This document shows, one piece after another, positions 27,383 to 35,635 of a stretch of DNA of 49,418 nucleotides (positions are counted from its first letter, which is position 1; each line of letters starts with the position of its first letter). The stretch lies in the NCBI RefSeq assembly GCF_900096565.1, contig NZ_FMYP01000023.1, positions 1 to 49,418 of the forward strand, in the 5' to 3' direction. Made by a program: the position numbers and the translations under genes. Source of the DNA: Williamwhitmania taraxaci. Lineage in GTDB: Bacteria; Bacteroidota; Bacteroidia; Bacteroidales; Williamwhitmaniaceae. The notes under the pieces are model-generated. The model was not told where the DNA came from. It did not search any database and saw only the letters and a program-made list of their open reading frames with translations.

Positions 27383-28198
27383 TTATTTTACCTCGTAGCG
27401 TATTTCCGCTCCTTCAAGGCTAGTTTTGCTGCCATAATCTACAATCGCTGCGATGGAGTAAATACCCTTTGGCAATAGTTCTGGAATAGTGAAAACAACC
27501 TCTCTAGTGTTTTTTGGAAATGTTTCAAGTTCCATCTCACTATATTTTTTCTCCTCGAGCGTCTCAAGATTTGTAACCAGCATAAATGTCTTGCAGGAGG
27601 TAATGGACTCGCCTAAATTATCAATGGCTCCTGAGAATGTGAGTGTCCCTTGTTTTGTTGCAGGTATTTCCTTGAGGTTGTAAATTTTAACCTGTTGATT
27701 AGTATTCGATTTTGGCGTTTGATTTACGGTTATTCCAATTCTACCTGCAAGTTTCATCCCTGCAGAAATTCCTTTGGCAACATTGGCGGCGGTTTGTTCT
27801 TGAACTGGTTGAACATAGAGCATACACCACGCAGACATATATTCGTTCGAGGGAACCATCATTGTAACGGTAATTGTCTTTTCTTCGCCAGGGTTTAGAT
27901 CGAAAAATGAAGGGTTGATGTTCAACCAATTGGCGCAGGTGCGTTTCGTTGTGTTTGGTGGAAGAACATTCTTCCCACCATTTCCGGAGGGTATATAGTC
28001 GTAAATTGCAAAAAGGAAGGATTGTTTTTTACTCCCATGGTTTTTCACTGAAATTGTTTTGCTTTGGTTTTCCCCTGGCTCTGCACTGTATAATAGTTTG
28101 GCCGGAGCTAGTTCAAAATCCTGAGCAATTAGATGGTTGCCAGTAATAATGGCAAAAAAAACAAAAAAAATGATCCTTTTGATGAATGATGCGTTCAT
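27383..28198 (-). CDS. PapD-like periplasmic chaperone candidate
   Basis: The 271-aa protein starts at the ATG 28198; the longer frame needs a TTG start. A signal sequence (IIFFVFFAIITGNHLIAQ) leads into two Ig-like domains. The first has FELAPAKLLYSAEPGENQ, TISVKNHG and the FFDLNPGEEKTITVTM strand, and the second ends LPKGIYSIAAIVDYG. The mature size (~245 aa) and the domain-1 pattern (a conserved-strand core, then LNPGEEK with a following strand) fit pilus-type chaperones and also WxL-interacting (DUF916-like) proteins. It is divergent from the phosphatase and subunit genes. A chaperone role for the subunits at 30.3-31.5 kb is inference from fold and proximity. Confidence 0.55.
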   Translation of the reverse strand: MNASFIKRIIFFVFFAIITGNHLIAQDFELAPAKLLYSAEPGENQSKTISVKNHGSKKQSFLFAIYDYIPSGNGGKNVLPPNTTKRTCANWLNINPSFFDLNPGEEKTITVTMMVPSNEYMSAWCMLYVQPVQEQTAANVAKGISAGMKLAGRIGITVNQTPKSNTNQQVKIYNLKEIPATKQGTLTFSGAIDNLGESITSCKTFMLVTNLETLEEKKYSEMELETFPKNTREVVFTIPELLPKGIYSIAAIVDYGSKTSLEGAEIRYEVK

Positions 28199-28296
28199 AG
28201 AGTTATATTTTGCGTTAAATTTATGCAAAATTTTGTAATTTTAGACAACATTTTATTATTAGGTATAATCTTACCCAACTTGGCATTAGAATTTTT

Positions 28297-30171
28297 ATGG
28301 TTAAACGGATATCTTTAATTGCTTGGTTTATCATTCTCAATCTCGTCTGTTTATTTGATGCCAATCTTAATGCTCAGGAGTTGCGGTCGCTTTCAAAGCC
28401 ACTCCAGAATAAGGTGGAGGAGTATTTAGAGTTGGCTAATCGATATACTGCTGCTGGTAATAACCAACAGGCGGTAATGTATCTTAGTAAAGTGGCTTTT
28501 TTATATTGGGAGAATGGACTATTACGAGAAGCTGCTGAACTATTTCTCAAATCGGTTCCTCAAAACGAGAAAGTTGGCAATTATAATGACATTAAAGCCA
28601 TATATTCGAATGTTGGTTTGATATATTCCGATCTTGATAAGATTGATCTTGCTCAAGATGCCTTTGAAAAAAGCCTTGTTGTCCGTAAAAAACTAGGTAA
28701 CAGAACGGAAATTTCCTCCGGGATGATTGATGTTGGGTATATTTATATTGTTCAAAAACGACATGAACAATCCATAAAAATTTTAGAAGAAGCACTTTCT
28801 ATTGCGACTGACCTTGATGATGCTCGTTTAATTTCGAATGCTTGTCGTCTGCTGGGTATTGCATACGATGCTCGTGGTATGGTTGCAAAGGCAAGGGATT
28901 ATGAAGCAAAGTATCTGACCTATAAGCGACTTTTTGAATCGAAAACGGTTAAAGAGGAGTATGAAGCTAAGGTAGGCAAAACAATGGCCGAAACCGAGCG
29001 AGAACGTATTGAAAAGCGTGCGAAGCAGCTGGAACTAGACCTGCAGAAGTTGACTGCTGCTGCTGCCCAAGATTCTCTAGGTTCTGTTGTAAAAGCTACC
29101 GAAGATTCTCTGCGCAATGCAGAGCGTTTGAGCCGCCAGCGGCAGTTGGAAATTGGGCTTCTCAACAAGGAGAAAGCTATTAAGGAGTTGGCCCTTAAAG
29201 AGAAAGAAGCGGTCCAGAAAAATCAACAGCTGATAATATACTCTATACTCGGAGGAATGCTGCTACTGATTATATTGGCGGTAGTTATGCTGTACGGGTA
29301 TCGATCCAAGCAGCGTGCCAATAATCGACTAGAAAGTCAAAACCGAGAGATTGGAGCCCAACGCGACCATATTCGTAAGCAAAATGAGAACATCACCAAG
29401 AGTATAAACTACGCGCAGGGTATTCAAAAGGCACTTTTGCCGTCGCAAGATACGTTAGTGGGTTTTCTTGAGGATTCGTTTATTTTCTTTCGTCCCCGCG
29501 ATTTGGTTAGTGGTGATTACTATTGGTTTGCCCCAATTCTTAGTGGGGACGATTACTACGAGCCGGGTAGAGGGAAGTTTGCCATTGCAGCCATCGACTG
29601 TACTGGGCATGGCGTGCCGGGGGCGTTCCTTTCCATGATTGGTTATAATCTGTTGAATGAAATTATTCGTGCAGGAATACATACGCCAAGCCTTATTCTA
29701 CAGCGATTAAATCAAGATATTCGCAGGGTTTTGCGCCAAGACGAAACCGATAATCGCGATGGTATGGATATGACTCTCTGTGTTATCGACTTCGACAAGA
29801 ATGTTTTGGAGTATGCTGGAGCTAAAAATCCCTTGCTCTATATTAAAAATGGAGAGATGATTCGGATTAAGGGCGACAAAGAGCCAGTGGGCGGATTTCA
29901 TACCGAGCAGTTGCGCACGTTTACTAATCACACCATTGATATTGATGGACCAACCTATTTTTATCTCTTCTCCGATGGGTATGCCGACCAATTTGGCGGA
30001 CCAGCAGGCATAAAAATCATGCTGAAAAGTTTCCAAGATATGCTTTTTGAGAACCATCAGAAATCAATGGAAGATCAGAAGGCTATTTTGAGGAATCACT
30101 TAATAAACTGGATAGGCAGCGATTTTAAACAGGTGGACGACGTTTTAGTGATGGGATTTAAGTTGGGGTAG
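28297..30171 (+). CDS. TPR-sensor SpoIIE/PP2C-type phosphatase
   Basis: The 624-aa protein has a signal sequence (ISLIAWFIILNLVCLF), then TPR repeats (about residues 40-210), a long coiled coil, a membrane segment (about 312-335, IIYSILGGMLLLIILAVVML), a second coiled coil and a C-terminal SpoIIE-type PP2C domain. The metal-binding motifs RDLVSGDYYW, AIDCTGHGVPGAFLSMIG, SDGYADQFGG and VDDVLVMG are all present, so it should be an active Ser/Thr phosphatase. The TPR part would lie in the periplasm and sense a signal. The likely substrate class is a SiaC or STAS-type phosphoprotein. A SiaC homologue lies at 35.2 kb. Confidence 0.9.
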   Translation: MVKRISLIAWFIILNLVCLFDANLNAQELRSLSKPLQNKVEEYLELANRYTAAGNNQQAVMYLSKVAFLYWENGLLREAAELFLKSVPQNEKVGNYNDIKAIYSNVGLIYSDLDKIDLAQDAFEKSLVVRKKLGNRTEISSGMIDVGYIYIVQKRHEQSIKILEEALSIATDLDDARLISNACRLLGIAYDARGMVAKARDYEAKYLTYKRLFESKTVKEEYEAKVGKTMAETERERIEKRAKQLELDLQKLTAAAAQDSLGSVVKATEDSLRNAERLSRQRQLEIGLLNKEKAIKELALKEKEAVQKNQQLIIYSILGGMLLLIILAVVMLYGYRSKQRANNRLESQNREIGAQRDHIRKQNENITKSINYAQGIQKALLPSQDTLVGFLEDSFIFFRPRDLVSGDYYWFAPILSGDDYYEPGRGKFAIAAIDCTGHGVPGAFLSMIGYNLLNEIIRAGIHTPSLILQRLNQDIRRVLRQDETDNRDGMDMTLCVIDFDKNVLEYAGAKNPLLYIKNGEMIRIKGDKEPVGGFHTEQLRTFTNHTIDIDGPTYFYLFSDGYADQFGGPAGIKIMLKSFQDMLFENHQKSMEDQKAILRNHLINWIGSDFKQVDDVLVMGFKLG

Positions 30172-30270
30172 TTCAACAAATACAGTCTATTCATCAACGT
30201 TTAATAGTTTTAGTTGTCAGATAAATAAACTTTACGTATAATTACTAAGTTAAATTTAAACCTTCACGCT

Positions 30271-30864
30271 ATGAAAAAGTTATTATTAGTCTCATTGGCA
30301 ATAATTTCGATTACAGTTGCAAAAGCGCAGCCTGTCTCGGATATTGCCATTATCCCCATTGGGGTGTCTCTAAATTCAATACTTCGACTCCAAGTTGTTT
30401 CGGGTGGAAATGTTGAGTTTGTTGTTAACACCATCGCTCAGTATACCGCAGGAATACTCACCGGCCCTGCAACAACAACTACTTTTACAGTAGCTTCGTC
30501 TGTTAATTACGAAGTGAACTTGTATGCAGAAAGTGATTTAACTGGAAATGATATTGGTTTAACTATTCCTGCCGCAAATATCGGGTATCTAACAACATTA
30601 ACAGGAACAGGAGCACCCGCTAATTATGTTATTGCTATCACTGCTAAACCACTCCTTATTGGTAAGGGTGCTATTGGAGGGCTTACTGCTATTATTAAAA
30701 ACGCAGTAGGTGTTTCGATTGCTGGTAATACTGCGGCTAATACTTTTACTATTGGTTGGTCGCTGGCTGATGGATTTGTTGGCTCTGCCGGTACATTGCT
30801 TTCTCAAAACATAACCCCAGACAGATATGCTGTAAATGCATTCTTAGATTTGGATGGATTGTAA
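30271..30864 (+). CDS. Small secreted structural protein, major-subunit candidate
   Basis: A 197-aa protein with a signal peptide (KKLLLVSLAIISITVAKA, cut before QPVSD). The mature ~177 residues are rich in Thr, Ala, Gly and Ile with no Cys and look all-beta. It begins with a hydrophobic alternating stretch SDIAIIPIGVSLNSILRLQ, then VVSGGNVEFVVNTI. It shares the VVSGG motif and following strand with the 183-aa protein two genes on. A strong hairpin terminator follows at once, which often marks a highly expressed subunit with leaky readthrough. I propose a fibre or surface-layer subunit; the specific family is not identified. Confidence 0.6.
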   Translation: MKKLLLVSLAIISITVAKAQPVSDIAIIPIGVSLNSILRLQVVSGGNVEFVVNTIAQYTAGILTGPATTTTFTVASSVNYEVNLYAESDLTGNDIGLTIPAANIGYLTTLTGTGAPANYVIAITAKPLLIGKGAIGGLTAIIKNAVGVSIAGNTAANTFTIGWSLADGFVGSAGTLLSQNITPDRYAVNAFLDLDGL

Positions 30865-30875
30865 GAGATGATTTG

Positions 30876-30914
30876 GGCTATCCATTAATATTTGTTGATG
30901 GATAGCCTTTTTTT
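30876..30914 (+). terminator. Intrinsic terminator after the major-subunit candidate
   Basis: The arms GGCTATCCAT (30876-30885) and ATGGATAGCC (30898-30907) form a 10-bp stem, followed by seven Ts (30908-30914). It lies between the stop of the 197-aa gene and the start of the next gene at 30936 in the same orientation. Confidence 0.85.
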
Positions 30915-30935
30915 ACATTTTTTTAATTGGTTTAA

Positions 30936-31487
30936 ATGGTGCTGTACCGCCTACTTATACGCTATACCGTAATATTGTTTCTTCTTTTCTGTGGTTCATT
31001 AAAAGGCCTGCACGGTCAAACCATGGGGGTTGTTGTAGTTAGTGGCGGCACGGTACAATTTCAGTTCAATTCATATCAAAAGATTAAAGACGGTATTAGT
31101 TATCCTAACTATTCTAGGGTGAAGATTTACTCAATAAATGTGGATCCAGCTTGTAAAGGTTGGAAGTTGTATTGCAAGTCGAATAGTTTAGTTTTAAGTG
31201 ACGATGGTTTTTCTTCCTTATCTCTAAGTTACGTAAAAGTAACTCCAAAATTTGAATCAAGTGATTTTCCCGGAGGTACAGTTGTTTATCCCGGTTTTAT
31301 TCTCAGTGATATAGGTGTTGGAAATGTAATTGCAGAAAGCACTACAGTGGGGCTTTATAATGCAAAAAAAGCTATGATTGTTCTCGATATCGCTTTTGCT
31401 ACATCGCCGGGGTTTGTCGGGTTAATTGACGTTAAATCTGGTTATTATTATTTGGATCTTGTATTTAAAATAGAAGAAATATTTTAA
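30936..31487 (+). CDS. Small secreted protein, minor-subunit candidate
   Basis: A 183-aa protein with a hydrophobic leader (TVILFLLFCGSLKGLHG). The mature part begins QTMGVVVVSGGTVQFQF and shares the VVSGG-V-F-N pattern with the 197-aa protein upstream. It lacks that protein's ~20-residue hydrophobic alternating N-terminal stretch. No motif for an enzyme is visible. It is 5 bp before the big outer-membrane gene, suggesting they are cotranscribed. It could be a tip or anchoring subunit. The relation to the first subunit is based on this short motif only. Confidence 0.5.
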   Translation: MVLYRLLIRYTVILFLLFCGSLKGLHGQTMGVVVVSGGTVQFQFNSYQKIKDGISYPNYSRVKIYSINVDPACKGWKLYCKSNSLVLSDDGFSSLSLSYVKVTPKFESSDFPGGTVVYPGFILSDIGVGNVIAESTTVGLYNAKKAMIVLDIAFATSPGFVGLIDVKSGYYYLDLVFKIEEIF

Positions 31488-31492
31488 TCAAT

Positions 31493-34400
31493 ATGTTTCG
31501 AAAATGGACTGTTGTAGTTTCATTCTTTATAGCGTTGCTTTGTAATGGAGCGGCAATGGGACAATACTTTCTTTTTCGTAATAATGATAAAGTAGCCATA
31601 GATATTAGTTTTGCCATTAGTAATCAAGAGTTGAACAAGGAATTGTTTTTTAACGTTCTAAAGGTCAAGAATACTGATGCCTCAGCTTCAACTTTTGTCG
31701 TAGATTTTACGGCTCCCAGTGGCTGGCAGATAATTGGGGAAATTTCTCGGGAAATAACGCTAGCCGCTTACGATTCTATTTTAATTCCAATCCGAATTGC
31801 TGTGCCAAAAGAGGCAAAAGGGGAAGTTGCGTATTCAATAATTGCAACAATAAAGGATAGGTCAGGGAATGTTGTGAAAAATGAGTATTGTTACGTTAAA
31901 ATTCCGAAAAGTAAGGATTTGTCCGTCAGGTTTTTGGATAGATATATCTTTATTTCATCCAATGAAACTAAATCGGAGTTTCGTTTGCAATGTAAAAATA
32001 ATGGTAACCAAGCGGAACAATTATATTTTAATATGGAGTCTGGGCGAGGACTTGTATTTGCACGATCATACGCTCAAAACTTATCTTCTGATATAAATTT
32101 GCCTCCATTTACTGATACTATTATTAGTTTTCCTGTTATCATGAATGTCAGTGATAAACAGCTTAGTCAAGGTTTTTTTGCTGTTAATGTAAAAGCGTCT
32201 ACTCAGGATACTTCATTTCGTAGTACCGTTTGGTTTAAGCAATTAGCAAGTGTAAGTCGAAATATCATCGATGCTTCCGACAAGGCCTTAGTGGTTGATC
32301 TAAGCGCACAAGGACTTTTTAATGATCAAGTCCCCACAAATTATTCTCTATATATGGCTGGTGGATTGGCCTTGACTGAAGAGGATAGACTATACTACTC
32401 ATATCGAAATAGATCATCGTCCTCGCGCGATGATTTTTTAAAATATAGTTTTTCTTACCTTGGGTATGTTAATAACTATTTCGACGTAAAGGCTGGAGAT
32501 TTTATTACAAACTATGAGATTGACGTTATAGGACGAGGTGTTGATTTCCAAACGCACTTGAGGTCACTTAGTTTTAGATCTTCATTTGCAAAGAATCAGT
32601 ATACAAACGATACTCATGCTGGTGCCGATGTTTCCTATGCTATATATGATGCTGTTAGTTTGAATGTTGGGGCTGGTCATACGAAGCAGGGTATTTCTGC
32701 TGCTGAGCAATTTGTTGGTTACGGTGGAGTTGCTCTGCGTATTGGACGTTACCAAAAAATTCAAGGACGCGCAAGTATTAGTGATGTAGATTATGCTGCA
32801 ATTAATCAAGGGCACAAACAGGCCATGGGTCTTACGCTTGGTTATGCACTGACATTGCCTAAGTATTCTTTTTCAGTTATGGGACGATCTTATCCCAGTG
32901 ATTATGTGGGATATAATCGTGGGCGAAGTACTGCAAGTCTCAATATGGATTATTCGGTTAATAAGGATAATAGTCTGCGTTTAACGGGTAATTATGAGTA
33001 TTATAACCCTCGATTAATTGGGGTTTCAGACTTTCTGCCTTCACGATTTTACCGAACGAGTAGGGTTCATTTGAATTTTATGCATAAGGCTACAGCTAGT
33101 TTTTCGGTATATAACGAACTTGGCTATGATGAGGCTTCGTCCGATAATTTTAGTTCACTTGAACCTAATTCTTACTTTGGTGTAAAAACTTATAGCGATA
33201 AAGTTGGAATGCGAATAAATTTTCGAGAGTTATTGTTCTCCATGTCCCCCTCGTTTACAATTGGTTACGGCGACGTTTATTCTTATTCGAACTTGTATTT
33301 TGGGACGCCTCTTTCTCAGTTTGCTCCTAAACGGAGTATTTATCAGGTTTTGTCTTTACTGTTGGTTGGCAATGGTTGGGGGAGTATGTTTTCCTACTAT
33401 AATGGACCTCGTAATTTGTTTGAGAATTATATAAATTTTTATGCATCGAAGAATACTCGTTACCTGCGTGTAACACCATACTTAGATAAGTTTATTTATA
33501 AAGATATTTTAAAGTTAAGGTTGCAGTTAGCCTATAGCAATAATATTGTTGCTGGTAGTACTTCAACTACTGTCACCGGATATTTAACTTACTTTTTGCC
33601 TCGTGATTGGTGGTTATATTTCCAGAGTGTATATGCTATGCAAAGTAAGAAAGAGAATGGATCGGAGGCTCAATCCAAATATTCAACTGTATATTTTGAA
33701 GCAGGAGTTCATAAGGAATTTAATTGGCAGCAGCCGAACCGGAAGTTCTACAATCTTGAAATGGAGTTTTTTAAAGATCTTAATGGAAATAAACGTAAGG
33801 ATGAAAATGAACCAGGTATTCGTGATGTTTTAGTTCAACTGGAGTATGTAGGCGATACACTCAAGAAAAATAATTCGCTTTCCTACAATGGTGAAACGCT
33901 ATCGGATCAATATGGTAATGTAAAGTTCATTAATATTCCTCGCGGAACTTATCGACTACAATATGATGCTGTCGGCAAAGATCTCGGCGCTTTTTCCAAG
34001 GATCAGGATACACCATTTATTGCTCTAGTCGCAAATACTACGTTGGAATTACCTTTTGTCGAAAAAAACAAGGTTTTCGGTAAAATTGTTCTAAACAGAA
34101 GTAAGTTGTCTGCTTTAGGTAAAGTTGATATGTCAAACGTTCGTATTAGTGCAAAAGATAGTCAGGGCAGGATATACTCCACCTTAACTAACGCAGATGG
34201 GTATTTCATACTATATGCGCCGGTTACCGATAACTACAATGTTACCGTATCTAATGTATATACTGAAAATTTCGACTTACGTCAAGGCAGTTATCTTGTC
34301 CATTTTAATGGATACAAACAATTTGAGGTGAACTTTGTGTTTGATGAGAAGATTAGGACTATTAACTTTACTAAGAGTGGTTTGGAAAGCAATCTCGCAG

Positions 34401-35032
34401 GCGGAGTTCTGGAAATACGACGAACCAATTTAAGGGGTGTAGTCAAGGATGTGGTAAGCCTTAAGCCTGTAACTGCAAAAATCAATATTATTAACAAAAA
34501 GAATAACCAGATTATTGCCTCAATTACTTCTAATAGATCTACTGGTGAGTATGGTGTTTCTTTTGCCGCCGCAAATGATTATGCCGTCGAAGTTGTGGCC
34601 GATGGCTATTGGTATTATTCCGCGAGTTTAGATATTCAGCAGGTTACTACATTTGAAGATGTTTCTAAGGATTACACATTGACTGCTATTACAATTGGTG
34701 CTTCCTTGGAGTTAAAGAATTTAACTTTCGATTCTAAATCCTCGGAACTTACCCCTGAGGGTGTGGCTGAAATTACACGGTTGGTTGGTATGCTTAAGGA
34801 GAATCCAACGGTGAAGATCCAGATACAAGGACATTGCGATGATCTTGAAGCATTAGATAATCCTGCCATTGGCGATGCGCGTGCACGTAATGTTGCCCGC
34901 TACTTAGTGGAGAGGGGTTTCTCTAAATTTGAAACCAAGAATATGGGTAATACGGTTCCTGTGGCGCCAAATGATACCGAAGAAAACAGACGAATTAATA
35001 GAAGAGTTGATATTGTTGTAACGAACAAGTAG
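31493..35032 (+). CDS. Outer-membrane barrel with Ig-like, CnaB-like and OmpA domains, usher-like candidate
   Basis: The 1,179-aa protein has a signal peptide (VVVSFFIALLCNGAAMG). Two Ig/NEW3-like domains (about residues 25-255) are followed by a barrel-like strand-rich region (about 280-745) with many aromatic-rich strands. An SdrD/CnaB-like domain starts near 753 (EFFKDLNGNKRKDENEPG). Two further regulatory-type repeats lie near 862-930 and 980-1050. A C-terminal OmpA domain starts near 1074 and includes LTFDSKSSELTPEG, IQGHCDD and NRRINRRVDIVV. The last binds peptidoglycan. The size and order resemble outer-membrane platforms that secrete or anchor subunits. It follows two subunit-like genes. 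A general surface scaffold is the alternative. Confidence 0.7.
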   Translation: MFRKWTVVVSFFIALLCNGAAMGQYFLFRNNDKVAIDISFAISNQELNKELFFNVLKVKNTDASASTFVVDFTAPSGWQIIGEISREITLAAYDSILIPIRIAVPKEAKGEVAYSIIATIKDRSGNVVKNEYCYVKIPKSKDLSVRFLDRYIFISSNETKSEFRLQCKNNGNQAEQLYFNMESGRGLVFARSYAQNLSSDINLPPFTDTIISFPVIMNVSDKQLSQGFFAVNVKASTQDTSFRSTVWFKQLASVSRNIIDASDKALVVDLSAQGLFNDQVPTNYSLYMAGGLALTEEDRLYYSYRNRSSSSRDDFLKYSFSYLGYVNNYFDVKAGDFITNYEIDVIGRGVDFQTHLRSLSFRSSFAKNQYTNDTHAGADVSYAIYDAVSLNVGAGHTKQGISAAEQFVGYGGVALRIGRYQKIQGRASISDVDYAAINQGHKQAMGLTLGYALTLPKYSFSVMGRSYPSDYVGYNRGRSTASLNMDYSVNKDNSLRLTGNYEYYNPRLIGVSDFLPSRFYRTSRVHLNFMHKATASFSVYNELGYDEASSDNFSSLEPNSYFGVKTYSDKVGMRINFRELLFSMSPSFTIGYGDVYSYSNLYFGTPLSQFAPKRSIYQVLSLLLVGNGWGSMFSYYNGPRNLFENYINFYASKNTRYLRVTPYLDKFIYKDILKLRLQLAYSNNIVAGSTSTTVTGYLTYFLPRDWWLYFQSVYAMQSKKENGSEAQSKYSTVYFEAGVHKEFNWQQPNRKFYNLEMEFFKDLNGNKRKDENEPGIRDVLVQLEYVGDTLKKNNSLSYNGETLSDQYGNVKFINIPRGTYRLQYDAVGKDLGAFSKDQDTPFIALVANTTLELPFVEKNKVFGKIVLNRSKLSALGKVDMSNVRISAKDSQGRIYSTLTNADGYFILYAPVTDNYNVTVSNVYTENFDLRQGSYLVHFNGYKQFEVNFVFDEKIRTINFTKSGLESNLAGGVLEIRRTNLRGVVKDVVSLKPVTAKINIINKKNNQIIASITSNRSTGEYGVSFAAANDYAVEVVADGYWYYSASLDIQQVTTFEDVSKDYTLTAITIGASLELKNLTFDSKSSELTPEGVAEITRLVGMLKENPTVKIQIQGHCDDLEALDNPAIGDARARNVARYLVERGFSKFETKNMGNTVPVAPNDTEENRRINRRVDIVVTNK

Positions 35033-35057
35033 GTGACCTTCTATTATTTGAAAGTAA

Positions 35058-35104
35058 AAATACGGTAACGAGCAAGATGGTATCATCTGCACTTTACCGT
35101 ATTT
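35058..35104 (+). terminator. Terminator-like hairpin after the outer-membrane gene
   Basis: The arms AAATACGGTAA (35058-35068) and TTACCGTATTT (35094-35104) give an 11-bp stem with a 25-nt loop. The downstream sequence is T-rich (AGTTTTATAC). It ends the plus-strand unit 26 bp after the stop. Confidence 0.5.
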
Positions 35105-35233
35105 AGTTTTATACTTTATTTAATTTGATTGTGATTGTTTCTCACCAGTTACCCTCTTTCGTACTAGCTACTATCACATCAGTAGTTGTTCGTGCAAAGA
35201 TAGCAATAGTTGGTTTTAATTAGTTTCTGTATT

Positions 35234-35608
35234 CTAATACGGTATAATCTTAAAGGGGATTACCACCATCTCTGCAAATGCTTCGCCCGATTCTTTCATG
35301 TCGTCGTCCTCTTTCTGGTAATACCAGTTAATCATTACGTTTTTTTTCTGCTTGTGAATTTCTTGTAGCCGGAAAAATATTTCAAGCAGTTTTTTGGAGG
35401 AAGAGGTGTTGAAATAATCAAGTTTGAAGGTAACAATGGTTTCCTTGTTTGGCTCCTTCATATACTCCGTGAACCAATCCAGGATGGGGTTGAAAAAGTC
35501 GTTGCAATTTTCGGGAAGCGATTTTCCATAGAACTCAAAACGGCTCTTTTCCTTGTCTAATGTAACTTCAAGGGAGTCGGGTGTTTCGTCATAGGTTAGT
35601 TTTCTCAT
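35234..35608 (-). CDS. siaC: SiaC-family regulatory phosphoprotein (DUF1987)
   Basis: The 124-aa protein matches the SiaC/DUF1987 family across its length, including FEFYGKSLPENCNDFF and LDYFNTSSSKKLLEIF. The Thr of YFNTSS is residue 68, the same number as the phosphoacceptor Thr68 of Pseudomonas aeruginosa SiaC. In that system the SiaB kinase phosphorylates and the SiaA PP2C phosphatase dephosphorylates SiaC, which then controls a diguanylate cyclase and aggregation. The gene is 27 bp after dapF, likely in one operon. A SpoIIE-type phosphatase is 5 kb away (28.3-30.2 kb). No SiaB-like kinase was seen in the window. Confidence 0.9.
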   Translation of the reverse strand: MRKLTYDETPDSLEVTLDKEKSRFEFYGKSLPENCNDFFNPILDWFTEYMKEPNKETIVTFKLDYFNTSSSKKLLEIFFRLQEIHKQKKNVMINWYYQKEDDDMKESGEAFAEMVVIPFKIIPY

Positions 35609-35635
35609 CTCTTCACTGAATTGGTTGGGACAACG

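Noticed and set aside
30936-31487. Type V (FimA/Mfa) pilin
   Set aside because: There is no lipobox or FimA-type motif; the secreted proteins have ordinary signal peptides.
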